64,000 bases of DNA, from contig NZ_SOGQ01000013.1 in NCBI RefSeq assembly GCF_004403465.1, positions 114,717-178,716 of the forward strand, given 5' to 3'. This DNA comes from Cryobacterium sinapicolor. GTDB lineage: Bacteria > Actinomycetota > Actinomycetes > Actinomycetales > Microbacteriaceae. This document shows, piece by piece, positions 1 through 8,140 of the stretch (positions are counted from its first letter, which is position 1; every line of letters begins with the position of its first letter). The position numbers and the translations under genes are program-made. The notes beneath the pieces are model-generated. The model searched no databases and was not told the origin of the DNA. It was given only the letters and a program-made list of their open reading frames with translations.

Positions 1-169
1 CCCCTACGGCGGTCGGGTGGGCGGGGAACTCTCCGTGCAGAAACCGCAACCGAGTCGCCGCGCGGCCCGGGAGGCGCGCGAGGCCAACGCGGCCGGGGCG
101 GGCGGCACGAGCGGGGGCACCGCGCCGACGACCGCGCAGTCGGGGCCGGTGGACGACTCCGAGATCTAG
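1..169 (+). CDS. C-terminal end of an unidentified protein (partial)
   Basis: The reading frame is open from base 2 to the TAG at 167-169, giving 55 residues. The visible tail is Gly/Ala/Thr-rich and unstructured, with a short basic helix (RRAAREARE) and an acidic end (DDSEI). No domain is visible, so I cannot name it. The codon use is high-GC like the other genes, and a strong terminator follows at 211-247, which supports it as a real gene end. Confidence 0.6.
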   Translation, partial: PYGGRVGGELSVQKPQPSRRAAREAREANAAGAGGTSGGTAPTTAQSGPVDDSEI

Positions 170-210
170 GGATCCCAACCTGGGCGGCGCCACTCGCGGC
201 GCACCCCGTG

Positions 211-247
211 GAAGCCGGCACTCGGTAAAACGTGTGCCGGCTTCTTT
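211..247 (+). terminator. Rho-independent terminator
   Basis: A perfect 11-bp stem (GAAGCCGGCAC / GTGCCGGCTTC) with a 12-nt loop is followed directly by TTT. It lies 42 nt after the stop codon of the upstream partial gene and is the clearest classical terminator in the window. Confidence 0.85.
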
Positions 248-268
248 CACGTGCGCCGCATCCGTTGT

Positions 269-357
269 CGAACGAATTCGACGGAGATTCTGCGAAGAAA
301 GCGGGTTTGCGGGCTGTTTGGGGTGGTTATGGGCAAAATCTCCGTCGAATTCGTTCG
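269..357. repeat. Palindromic repeat family 1, copy 1
   Basis: Arms CGAACGAATTCGACGGAGAT.. (269-292) and the inverse (334-357) are near-perfect over 24 nt and enclose a 41-nt centre that differs from the other copies. The same arms occur at 8004-8088, 27494-27582 and 36366-36452. The copy follows the octamer GCATCCGT at 258-265. It is non-coding: it lies between convergent genes. Confidence 0.9.
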
Positions 358-375
358 GGCAGCAGTGGCAGCAGA

Positions 376-452
376 GTGCAAGGCAAGGCAAGGCCGGGCG
401 AGGCAGGGCAAGGCAGGGCAGGGCAGGGCGAGGCAGGGCAAGGCGAGGCAGC
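376..452. repeat. Tandem array, 5-nt unit GGCAR
   Basis: About 15 imperfect copies of a GGCAA/GGCAG/GGCGA unit follow directly on palindrome family 1 copy 1. With the palindromes on either side they fill the 478-nt gap between the partial gene ending at 169 and the efflux gene ending at 648. I see no gene in this gap. Confidence 0.85.
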
Positions 453-481
453 GCGAGCGTCGCTGCAGTTCCGGCGGATGA

Positions 482-589
482 TGTGGCTAACTCAGGAGAT
501 TCGTCCGACCGGGCCGAACATTCGCCCCGACTCGGCACTGGTCCGCGGGGGCGTTCAACCCGGGCGACGGATGTCCTGAATTAGCCACA
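482..589. repeat. Palindromic repeat family 2, copy 1
   Basis: Inverted arms TGTGGCTAACTCAGGA (482-497) and TCCTGAATTAGCCACA (574-589) match at 15 of 16 positions and enclose a 76-nt GC-rich centre. The second copy is at 29777-29884. It lies 58 nt beyond the end of the leftward MFS gene and could contribute to transcription termination. Confidence 0.85.
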
Positions 590-647
590 CGCGCAGGCTC
601 GGCCGGGCCTGACCCACGGAAGACTGCGGCGGTGCCGACTCGCGCCG

Positions 648-2333
648 CTAGACGGGCTCCCCCGAGGCCTGTGCCGCCGGGATGCGCTCGCCGGGGGCGG
701 CATCCTCGGGGCGGGGCTCCGCGTGCGGTGCGGTGCCGGACAGGCGCAGCGTGGCCAGGAAGCCGAGCACGAGGAACCCGGCTGCGGCGTACGCCGAGTA
801 GCGGGTACCGTCGCTGAAAGCCTCGCGGGCGGCATCCGCCAGCTCGGGGCTCTGTTCCTCGAGCGACGGGATCACCGAACCCGCGCTGTCGACGACCGCG
901 TCCACGATCTGACTCTGGGTCTCGGCGGGCAGCCCCGGAATCTCGGCCAGTTTCGCGTCGAGCGACGCCCCCACCGAGGTGAACAGCACGGTGCCGAGCA
1001 CCGCGATGCCGAGCGCCGAGCCGATCTGCCGGGCGGTGCTGGAGGTGCCGGAGCCCTGACCGCTCTGCGCCACCGGCACATCCTTGAGCACGACGCCGGT
1101 GAGCTGGGCGGTCGCGAGGCCCACGCCGATGCCGTAGACGAACAGGAACGGCACCACGACGAGCCAGCTGGACTGTGCCGTGACGACCAGGCCGAGGCCT
1201 GCGACGCCGATGATCTCGGCGAGGATCCCGAACCGCACGATGGTCTCGGGCGAGATCTTGTTGCCGAACGCACCCGACACCCCGCTCGCCACGAAGGAGC
1301 CGAGGGCCAGGGCGAGCAGCACGAACCCGGTCTGCAGTGCGTCGTAGCCGAGCACGTTCTGCAGCCAGAGCGGCAGCGACAGGATGATGCCGAACTCCCC
1401 GAGGGAGACGATCAGGGCGGCGATGTTGCCGTTGCGGAACGAAGGGATCGTGAAGAGGGAGAAGGCGAGCAGGGTGGTCTTGCCGGCCCGCTGGCGGTAG
1501 AGCCCCCAGTAGATGAAGGCCACGCCGGAGACGGCGGTGACCAGGAACACGAACGGGATGATCGAGATATCGTGCGGCCAGGTCCAGCCCCCCACCGTGG
1601 GCGGGTTGTTGGTGAACCACCAGCCGTAGGTGCGCCCCTCGATCAGCCCGAAGACCAGCGACGCACTGGTGATCACGGAGAGCACCGCGCCGACGACGTC
1701 GATGCGGCGCGGCTCGCCGGCATCCTTCGATTCGAGCACGAAGACCAACACACCGACGACGATGATGATGCCCAGGGGCACGTTGATGCCGAACGCCCAG
1801 CGCCAGGAGAAGTAGGTGGTGAGCCAGCCGCCGAGCAGCGGTCCGACCGCCACCATGCCGCCGATGGTCGAGCCCCAGATCGCGAACGCGATTCCACGGT
1901 CCCGGCCGCGGAACGTGGCGTTGATGATCGAGAGCGTGGTGGGCAGCACCATCGCTCCACCGACGCCCTGGACCAGCCGCGCCAGAATCAAAAGCTCCCC
2001 CGTCTGCGCGAGCGCGGCGAACACGGAGGACGCGGCGAACACGATCACGCCGAGAATCAGGATGCGCCTCCGGCCGAACCGGTCGGCGAGCGTGCCGAAC
2101 ACCAGCAGCAGGGCGGCGAAGACCAGGGTGTAGCTTTCCTGCACCCACTGCACCTGGGTGGAGGTGATCGCCAGGTCGTCGACGATCGAGGGGATGGCCA
2201 CGTTGATGATCGTGGAATCGACGATGATCAGGGCGACAGCAACGCTGATGAAGACGAGCCCGGCCCAGCGACGCCGTGCCGAGGTCGGTGTAGCCGTGAC
2301 ACCGGAGACACCGGGGGTGTGCGGCAGGCTCAT
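648..2333 (-). CDS. DHA2-family (EmrB/QacA-type) MFS drug efflux transporter
   Basis: A 561-residue membrane protein with the 14-helix layout of DHA2 proton antiporters. After a short polar N-terminus, helix 1 carries the DxT(I/V)xN motif (VDSTIINVA). Motif A is visible as GTLADRFGRRRIL, and the drug-antiporter motif C lies in helix 5 (GPLLGGWL, followed by FSWRWAFGIN). The start ATG (2331-2333) overlaps the stop of the upstream TspO-like gene as ATGA, so the two are probably translationally coupled. Family members export lipophilic cations, antibiotics or dyes; the substrate here is unknown. A poorly conserved hydrophilic tail of about 25 residues ends the protein. Confidence 0.9.
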   Translation of the reverse strand: MSLPHTPGVSGVTATPTSARRRWAGLVFISVAVALIIVDSTIINVAIPSIVDDLAITSTQVQWVQESYTLVFAALLLVFGTLADRFGRRRILILGVIVFAASSVFAALAQTGELLILARLVQGVGGAMVLPTTLSIINATFRGRDRGIAFAIWGSTIGGMVAVGPLLGGWLTTYFSWRWAFGINVPLGIIIVVGVLVFVLESKDAGEPRRIDVVGAVLSVITSASLVFGLIEGRTYGWWFTNNPPTVGGWTWPHDISIIPFVFLVTAVSGVAFIYWGLYRQRAGKTTLLAFSLFTIPSFRNGNIAALIVSLGEFGIILSLPLWLQNVLGYDALQTGFVLLALALGSFVASGVSGAFGNKISPETIVRFGILAEIIGVAGLGLVVTAQSSWLVVVPFLFVYGIGVGLATAQLTGVVLKDVPVAQSGQGSGTSSTARQIGSALGIAVLGTVLFTSVGASLDAKLAEIPGLPAETQSQIVDAVVDSAGSVIPSLEEQSPELADAAREAFSDGTRYSAYAAAGFLVLGFLATLRLSGTAPHAEPRPEDAAPGERIPAAQASGEPV

Positions 2334-3136
2334 GCGGTGAACACTCGGGAGGTGTCCGATGTGGCCGTGCGCGCGCGCACGGTGATGGTGACGATCAGGA
2401 TGGCGGCCACGGCGACGATCGCCGCGATCGCCGCGGGGGTGGAGAGCAGGTTGCCGGTCAGCCGGGCCACGGCCACCCAGGCCAGCCCCCAGCACAGGGA
2501 CGCGGCGGGGGCCAGGCGGCCATGGCCGTAGACCCCGAGGAACACGCCGACCAGCCCGGCGACGGCGATGATCAGAACCGCCCACAGGTCGGCGCCGAGG
2601 CCGAAGCCCTCGAACCCGGATGCGACGAGCACGGCGGTGACGTTGGCGGCGGTGGCGATGGCGACCCAGCCGAGGTACAGGCCCACGGTGCCGTCGGCGA
2701 CGACCGTCTCGACCAGGTTCCTGGGCCGGGAGCGGAGCGTGACCTGGAACGCCCGGATCAGCACGACCAGCAGCAGCACGATCACCGGCACGCTGAGCCA
2801 GAGCAGGTCGAACTGGATGCTCAGGATCCAGGCGGCGTTCAGGATGAGCGACGCGGCGACCGGGTAGCCCAGGGCGCGCTGACGGTCATCCGTTTTCTGC
2901 GCCGGCAGGAACTGCCAGATGGCGTAGGCGATGAGTCCGAGATAGATCACGGTCCAGATGCCGAAGGCCGGCCCGTCGGGGGCGATCGGGGTGGCGTCGG
3001 CCGCGAGCGCACCGCCCGACGCGTTCTGCACCGGGGTTCCGCCGGCGGCGCCCGATCCGATGAATGATCCGACGATGGCCAGGATCGCGCTCACCAGCAC
3101 CACCGTTTGGCGAAGAATATCGCTGCTCTTTTTCAT
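2330..3136 (-). CDS. TspO/MBR (tryptophan-rich sensory) family membrane protein
   Basis: 268 residues with about seven or eight hydrophobic segments. The segment after helix 1 (PDGPAFGIWTVIYLGL) matches the TspO/MBR hallmark in which a Pro-rich loop precedes FxIxWxxxY. Canonical TspO is about 160 residues with five helices, so this belongs to the longer actinobacterial subfamily annotated as tryptophan-rich sensory protein. TspO proteins bind tetrapyrroles and cholesterol-like ligands; the role of this long form is not established. It is the first gene of a two-gene leftward operon with the DHA2 exporter, with which it shares an ATGA junction. Confidence 0.75.
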   Translation of the reverse strand: MKKSSDILRQTVVLVSAILAIVGSFIGSGAAGGTPVQNASGGALAADATPIAPDGPAFGIWTVIYLGLIAYAIWQFLPAQKTDDRQRALGYPVAASLILNAAWILSIQFDLLWLSVPVIVLLLVVLIRAFQVTLRSRPRNLVETVVADGTVGLYLGWVAIATAANVTAVLVASGFEGFGLGADLWAVLIIAVAGLVGVFLGVYGHGRLAPAASLCWGLAWVAVARLTGNLLSTPAAIAAIVAVAAILIVTITVRARTATSDTSRVFTA

Positions 3137-3150
3137 CTAAGCATCCTAGC

Positions 3151-3166
3151 GATCAGCTCGCTGATC
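3151..3166. promoter_or_regulatory. Possible operator or hairpin upstream of the TspO-like gene
   Basis: GATCAGC and GCTGATC form a 7-bp inverted repeat separated by 2 nt, 14 nt upstream of the start at 3136. It could be an operator or part of the 3' hairpin of the upstream LCP gene. The sequence alone does not decide. Confidence 0.3.
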
Positions 3167-3220
3167 AGCCGACGGCAACACTGCCGCCGAACGCCGGCAG
3201 CCGGTACCGCGGTGCGCGGT

Positions 3221-4615
3221 TCAGCCGCCGTACGCCACCGAGCAGGTCTGCTGGCCGGCCGTCTGGCCGCGCAGCCCCTCGATCACCTCGGGGCCGGGAT
3301 CCGGCGTGCTCGGGGGATCCGGCGTGCTCGGGAGATCCGGCGTGATCGGGGGATCCGGCGTGATCGGGGGATCCGGCGTGCTCGGGGGATCCGGCGTGCT
3401 CGGGGGAACGGGCGTCGGTGTCGCTGTCGCTGTGGCGGGTAGCGTCGCCTCGGCGACCGGGGCTCCCTCGAGGGCGGTGCCGGGCGTCGGCTCGACGCTG
3501 TCTCCGAGTGACCCGGGCGCGAGAGCGAAGGACTCGCCGGCCCTGATCTTCGTGAAGAGTCGCCCGGCCAGCACCGGATCCGGCACGAGCTTGGCGAGGT
3601 CGGCCGGGTTCGGCAGCGCCGGGTACTGCACGAAGAGCAGCCGGTCGAGGTCGATCTCCCTGAGCACGAGGGCCATGCTCACCATCGTCGGAATTCCCGC
3701 GAGAGATTCGGACAGCCGGAGGTTCGTGGCCGCCGTGGTGGCCAGCCCGGAGAGTTTTGGCAGGTCGGTGAGCGTGGAGTCGCTGGCGAGCACCCGTACC
3801 AGCGAGGACAGGTAGGCCTGCTGGGAGGAGATGCGGGCCAGGTCGCTGCCGTCGCCGACGCCGTGGCGGCTGCGCAGGTAGGACAGCGCGGTCTGACCGG
3901 AGACCACGCTGACTCCGGCCGGGAGGTCCAGCCCGGTGTAGGGGTCATCGATGGCCTCGGTGAGGCAGATCGGCACGCCGCCGACCGCGTCGGCCATCGC
4001 GACGGTCCCCTCGAAGGAGATCACCCCGGCATACGGAATCGGAAGCCCGGTGAGGCGCTGCACCGTGTCGACCACGCAGCCGAGGCCACCTCGACCGAAT
4101 GACCCGTTGATCGGCAGGGCCGAGGCGGCGGCGGACACGGTGCCGGTGTCGGCATCCGTGCAGGCCGGCTGCGGGATGACGAGGTCACGTGGGAAGCTGA
4201 CGACCACGGCGCTCTCGTGGTCGTCAGCCACGTGCAGCAGGATGTTCACGTCGTTGAGGGTGGATTCGCGCCAGCCAAAGGCCGCGCTCTGATTGCCGGC
4301 GTTGTCGACGCCGACCATCAGGATTGTGAAGCCGCCGTCGAACTCCGGCACTCCGGCCGGCGCCGCCCGCACCTGCTCCCCGTCCGTGCGGCCGTTGGAG
4401 ATGTCGACGGCGTTGCCGGTCACCCGCTGGGACACCTGATTGACGAACACGGTGGCCAGCGCCGTCGCGCTGACCAGCAGAACCGCCAGTGAGATCAGCG
4501 TGAACCTCGCGACCGGCAGCCCCACGCTGCGCCAGCGCGAGCGCCGCCGGTGCTGGGCCGTTCCGGATGTGTGCCGGGCGGACACCTGTGCGCCCGGTTG
4601 CCGATCCGGTTCCAT
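3221..4615 (-). CDS. LytR-CpsA-Psr (LCP) family cell-wall glycopolymer ligase
   Basis: 464 residues. A basic cytoplasmic N-terminus (about 1-33) precedes one membrane anchor (about 36-57); the extracellular LCP domain starts at FTILMVGVDN. Phosphate-contacting arginines are visible in VSFPRDLVIPQP and in YLRSRHGVGDGSDLARI. LCP enzymes transfer lipid-linked teichoic acid or arabinogalactan-type polymers to peptidoglycan. The C-terminal tail has six copies of a hexapeptide (PPSTPD and variants), encoded by an 18-nt tandem repeat, and would span the wall. I chose the ATG at 4613-4615 because GGAGGAGGT lies just upstream; an upstream in-frame ATG would overlap the divergent VOC gene. Confidence 0.9.
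   Translation of the reverse strand: MEPDRQPGAQVSARHTSGTAQHRRRSRWRSVGLPVARFTLISLAVLLVSATALATVFVNQVSQRVTGNAVDISNGRTDGEQVRAAPAGVPEFDGGFTILMVGVDNAGNQSAAFGWRESTLNDVNILLHVADDHESAVVVSFPRDLVIPQPACTDADTGTVSAAASALPINGSFGRGGLGCVVDTVQRLTGLPIPYAGVISFEGTVAMADAVGGVPICLTEAIDDPYTGLDLPAGVSVVSGQTALSYLRSRHGVGDGSDLARISSQQAYLSSLVRVLASDSTLTDLPKLSGLATTAATNLRLSESLAGIPTMVSMALVLREIDLDRLLFVQYPALPNPADLAKLVPDPVLAGRLFTKIRAGESFALAPGSLGDSVEPTPGTALEGAPVAEATLPATATATPTPVPPSTPDPPSTPDPPITPDPPITPDLPSTPDPPSTPDPGPEVIEGLRGQTAGQQTCSVAYGG
3298..3405. repeat. In-gene tandem repeat, six 18-nt units
   Basis: Unit GGATCCGGCGTGCTCGGG repeats six times with single-base changes inside the LCP gene and encodes the (P)PSTPDP/PITPDP tail. The unit is a multiple of three, so copy-number change keeps the frame and only alters tail length. 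Confidence 0.9.
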
Positions 4616-4655
4616 CCTGACCTCCTCCGCCCCCTGGAGTGTGCGAAACTGCCGC

Positions 4656-5042
4656 ATGCGCATCAACGGAGTGCACCACATCGCCATTATCGCCAGCGAC
4701 TACGAACTGTCCAAGGCCTTCTACCTCGACGTTCTCGGCTGCACGCTCGAGGCGGAATATTTCCGGGCCGAGCGCCGGTCCTGGATGGGCAAACTCACCC
4801 TGAACGGCCATTACCTGATCGAACTGTTCTCCTTTCCCGACACCCCGCCACGGAAGAGCGGCCCGGAGGCGCTGGGGCTGCGCCACCTCGCGTTCGAGGT
4901 CGACGACGTGCCCGCCGCGCGCGAGGAGCTGATCGGCAAGCACGTCAAGGTCGAGGAACTGCGGGTGGACCCGAACACCCGCAAAGCGATGTTCTTCTTC
5001 CGCGACCCCGACGGGCTTCCGCTGGAGATCTACGAACGCTGA
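4656..5042 (+). CDS. VOC-superfamily protein (SMU1112c/YaeR-like)
   Basis: 128 residues, the usual length for this glyoxalase-fold subfamily. Two beta-alpha-beta-beta-beta modules are apparent. Likely metal ligands are the N-terminal His (VHHIAI), the central His (LRHLAFEVDD) and the terminal Glu (LPLEIYE). The family is related to glyoxalase I and extradiol dioxygenases, but this subgroup has no settled substrate. It is transcribed divergently from the LCP gene across about 40 nt, so the two promoters overlap. Confidence 0.85.
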   Translation: MRINGVHHIAIIASDYELSKAFYLDVLGCTLEAEYFRAERRSWMGKLTLNGHYLIELFSFPDTPPRKSGPEALGLRHLAFEVDDVPAAREELIGKHVKVEELRVDPNTRKAMFFFRDPDGLPLEIYER

Positions 5043-5057
5043 GAGTGCGCGCGCCTG

Positions 5058-5756
5058 CTACTGCTCCGTGACCAGGTGGAAGACCACCCCGTCGTCCTGC
5101 ACGGAGACGCGCAGGCGGTCCAGGCCGGAGACGACCAGGTCGGCCTCCAGGTCGGCGGCCAGATGGGTGCCGACGACCCCGATCGTGGCGCAGCCGGCGG
5201 CGCGGGCGGCTGCGAGGCCGGCCGGGGCATCCTCGACCACGACGCAGCGGGCCGGGTCGACGCCGAGACGCTCGGCCGCCAGCAGGAACGGCTCGGGGAA
5301 CGGCTTGCCGCGACTGGTGTCGTCGATCGTGACGACCGTCAACGGCACGGGGAAGCCGGCGGCGTTCAGGCGCACCAGGCAGAGGTGCCGGGCGCAGGAC
5401 GTGACGATCGCCCGGCGGGTCTCGGGGATGCTGTCCATGAGTTCGGCCGCGCCGGCCAGGATCCGGACGCCATCCGTGTCGGCCAGTTCGAACTCGGTGA
5501 GCCGGGTGACGGATGTCTCGACCAGCTCCTCGGCCACCAGGGTCGCGATCATCTGACGTGCCGGCACCCCGTGCTCGGGGCCGGTGAACGACGGGCCGAG
5601 GCCGACCTCGGCACCCCAGCGCAGCCAGGACCGGAGGACGGCGTGGGTGGAGTCGACCAGGGTGCCATCCATGTCGAAGAGCACCGCCTGGAAGACCTGT
5701 CCCTGCAGGGCCTCGGTCAAAGTGGTCTCGAGCGGGGTGGTTCCGGGCTGTGTCAT
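5058..5756 (-). CDS. HAD-superfamily sugar-phosphate phosphatase/phosphoglucomutase-like
   Basis: 232 residues. HAD motif I is FDMDGTLVDS (nucleophile Asp and acid/base Asp), motif II the Ser in VTSCARH, motif III the Lys in RGKPFPEPF, and motif IV VVEDAPAG. The alpha-helical cap after motif I and the KPxPEPF motif are typical of the beta-phosphoglucomutase/sugar-phosphatase branch (as in YfbT and YniC). The substrate is probably a hexose or pentose phosphate; this cannot be resolved from sequence. The ATG at 5754-5756 is preferred; a GTG at 5786 would add ten unconserved residues. It ends 15 nt from the convergent VOC gene. Confidence 0.85.
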   Translation of the reverse strand: MTQPGTTPLETTLTEALQGQVFQAVLFDMDGTLVDSTHAVLRSWLRWGAEVGLGPSFTGPEHGVPARQMIATLVAEELVETSVTRLTEFELADTDGVRILAGAAELMDSIPETRRAIVTSCARHLCLVRLNAAGFPVPLTVVTIDDTSRGKPFPEPFLLAAERLGVDPARCVVVEDAPAGLAAARAAGCATIGVVGTHLAADLEADLVVSGLDRLRVSVQDDGVVFHLVTEQ

Positions 5757-5822
5757 GGTGGTTCCGTTCGTCTCTGGGCTGGTCACTCAAGTCTGCGCCC
5801 TCGCGGAACTACGCTGGGACTC

Positions 5823-7982
5823 ATGACCACTCCTCCCCGCGCGGCACGGAAACCACAGCAGCGCAGCTTCCACAACGACGTGTTCACCGACGACTACGAG
5901 TGGCTGCGCGACAAGGACAGCCCTGAGGTGATCGCCCACCTCGAAGCCGAGAACACGTTCACGGATGCCCGCACCGCGCACCTGTCCCTCCTGCAGGAGC
6001 AGGTGTTCGAGGAGATCAAGGGCCGCACCCAGGAGACCGACCTCAGCGTTCCGGTGCGCCAGGGGCGGTGGTGGTACTACACCCGCACGGTCGAGGGGCA
6101 GTCCTATGGCATCCACTGCCGTGCGCCGATCTCCGCAGCCGGCGACTGGACCCCGCCCGTGCTGCCGGAGCAGACCCCCGGGCAGACCGGCGGGTCCGCG
6201 GGGCTCGCCGGTCTCCCGGGCGAGCAGATCGTGCTCGACGACAACGCCGAGGCGGCGGGCCACGAGTTCTACTCGCTCGGCAGCACCGATGTGAGCGTCG
6301 ACGAGAGCCGGCTGCTCTATGCCGTCGACACCGAGGGCGACGAGCGCTACACCCTGCGCGTACGCACCATCGCGACCGGTGAGAACCTCGCGGACGAGAT
6401 CCCGAACACCGGCGAGGGTGCCCTGTTCGACCCGAGCGGCCGCTACGTCTTCTACACGACCGTGGACGACGCCTGGCGGCCCGACACCGTGTGGCGCCAC
6501 GAGGTGGGCACCGCGGCCGCCGCCGACGTGTCGGTCTTCCACGAGCCCGACGAGCGTTTCTGGGTGGGCATCGGCCTCACCCGCAGCCGCCGGTTCCTTC
6601 TGATCGAGGCCGGTTCGAGTGTGACCACCGAGACCCGCCTGCTCGACGCCGCCGACCCGACCGGCGAGTTCACGCTGGTCTGGCCGCGGCAGGACGGCGT
6701 CGAGTACGACGTGGAGCACGCGGTGCTCGGCGGCGAGGACCGCCTGCTGATCGTGCACAACGACCACGCGGTCAACTTCGAGCTGGTCAGCGTCGCCGCC
6801 GCCGACCCGCAGGGCGCGAAGCGGACACTGCTGCCACACGATCCGGCCGTACGCCTGGAGAGCGTCGACGCGTTCCGCGACTTCGTGGTGGCCGAATACC
6901 GGCGGGACGGACTCACCCGCGTGGCCGTGAGTGCCGAGGCGGCCGATGAGGCGCTCGATTTCGTCGAGCTCGCCTTCGAGGAACCGCTGTACTCCGTCGG
7001 CACGTCGGCCAATCCCGAGTGGGAGACGCCGACCATCCGTCTCGGCTACACCAGCTTCGTCACCCCGTCGACGGTCTACGAGCACGTGGTCGCCACCGGC
7101 GAGCGCCGCCTGCTCAAGCAGCAGCCCGTGCTCGGCCGCTACGACCCGAGCCTGTTCGAGCAGCGCCGCGAGTGGGCCACCGCGGCCGACGGCACGCGCA
7201 TCCCGATCTCCCTGGTCTACCGGCGCGACCTGGTCACCCCGGGAGACCCTGCCCCGACCCTGCTGTACGGCTACGGCTCCTACGAGATCAGCATCGACCC
7301 GTCATTCAGCATCGCCCGGCTCAGCCTGCTCGACCGCGGCATGATCTTCGCGATCGCCCACGTGCGCGGCGGCGGCGAGCTGGGCCGGCTCTGGTACGAG
7401 AACGGTAAGAAGCTGCACAAGCGCAACAGCTTCACGGACTTCATCGACTGCGCCCGGCACCTGATCGACCAGGGCTACAGCACCCCCGACCGGCTCGTCG
7501 CCGAGGGTCGAAGCGCGGGCGGACTACTGATGGGGGCCGTGGCGAACCTGGCGCCCGAGCTGTTCGCGGGCATCCTCGCCGGGGTGCCGTTCGTCGACGC
7601 GCTGACGTCGATCCTGGACCCGTCGTTACCGCTGACCGTGATCGAGTGGGACGAGTGGGGCGACCCGCTGCACGATGCCGAGGTGTACGCCTATATGCGG
7701 GGCTACTCCCCCGTTGAGAACGTGCGCGACACGCACTACCCGCGGATGCTCGCCGTGACCAGTCTCAACGACACCCGGGTGCTCTACGTCGAACCGGCCA
7801 AATGGGTGGCCCGGCTGCGCGAAGTGGGAGCGGATGTTCTGCTGAAGACCGAGATGTCGGCAGGCCATGGCGGGGTGTCCGGCCGGTACAGCCGCTGGCG
7901 CGAGACGGCCTTCGACTTCGCCTGGATCATCGATGCGGCGCGGGCGCATCCGTCGGGCGAAACCGCGGTCACCGCCGCGTAG
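5823..7982 (+). CDS. ptrB: S9 family serine peptidase, oligopeptidase B type
   Basis: 719 residues, close to the usual length of oligopeptidase B. The first ~430 residues form the beta-propeller that gates the active site; the C-terminal third is the alpha/beta hydrolase domain. The triad is visible: Ser564 in GRSAGGLLMG, Asp650 in SLNDTRVLY and His682 in SAGHGGVSG. The enzyme cleaves short peptides after basic residues in the cytoplasm. The start is ATG 5823. The frame stays open upstream, but that stretch is antisense to the HAD gene. Confidence 0.92.
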   Translation: MTTPPRAARKPQQRSFHNDVFTDDYEWLRDKDSPEVIAHLEAENTFTDARTAHLSLLQEQVFEEIKGRTQETDLSVPVRQGRWWYYTRTVEGQSYGIHCRAPISAAGDWTPPVLPEQTPGQTGGSAGLAGLPGEQIVLDDNAEAAGHEFYSLGSTDVSVDESRLLYAVDTEGDERYTLRVRTIATGENLADEIPNTGEGALFDPSGRYVFYTTVDDAWRPDTVWRHEVGTAAAADVSVFHEPDERFWVGIGLTRSRRFLLIEAGSSVTTETRLLDAADPTGEFTLVWPRQDGVEYDVEHAVLGGEDRLLIVHNDHAVNFELVSVAAADPQGAKRTLLPHDPAVRLESVDAFRDFVVAEYRRDGLTRVAVSAEAADEALDFVELAFEEPLYSVGTSANPEWETPTIRLGYTSFVTPSTVYEHVVATGERRLLKQQPVLGRYDPSLFEQRREWATAADGTRIPISLVYRRDLVTPGDPAPTLLYGYGSYEISIDPSFSIARLSLLDRGMIFAIAHVRGGGELGRLWYENGKKLHKRNSFTDFIDCARHLIDQGYSTPDRLVAEGRSAGGLLMGAVANLAPELFAGILAGVPFVDALTSILDPSLPLTVIEWDEWGDPLHDAEVYAYMRGYSPVENVRDTHYPRMLAVTSLNDTRVLYVEPAKWVARLREVGADVLLKTEMSAGHGGVSGRYSRWRETAFDFAWIIDAARAHPSGETAVTAA

Positions 7983-8003
7983 CCGAGTGTCACCGCTCGC
8001 CCA

Positions 8004-8088
8004 AACGAATTCGACGGAGATTCTGCCCAAACCGTCCCTAAACGGGCCGAAACAGCCCTATTCGCTCAGAATCTCCGTCGAATTGGTT
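8004..8088. repeat. Palindromic repeat family 1, copy 2
   Basis: Arms at 8004-8025 and 8067-8088 match the family 1 consensus, with an AACG/AACC difference between their outer ends. The 41-nt centre is unrelated to the other copies. It sits in the 158-nt gap between the co-directional peptidase and SNF2 genes. Confidence 0.9.
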
Positions 8089-8140
8089 CTAGACCGGACG
8101 CGGTGCCCGACCGGCGCCGCCCCCATGAGAGCATGGAGCC

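Noticed and set aside
269..357. Family 1 palindromes as phage attachment sites
   Set aside because: No integrase, no prophage genes between copies and no direct-repeat core; genes between copies are ordinary chromosomal genes.
723..2531. Long + strand frame opposite the efflux pump
   Set aside because: Composition is Asp/Glu/His/Arg-rich shadow of a transmembrane gene; the opposite strand shows full MFS motifs.
5076..5822. N-terminal extension of the oligopeptidase
   Set aside because: The extension is antisense to the HAD phosphatase; the peptidase family starts near ATG 5823.
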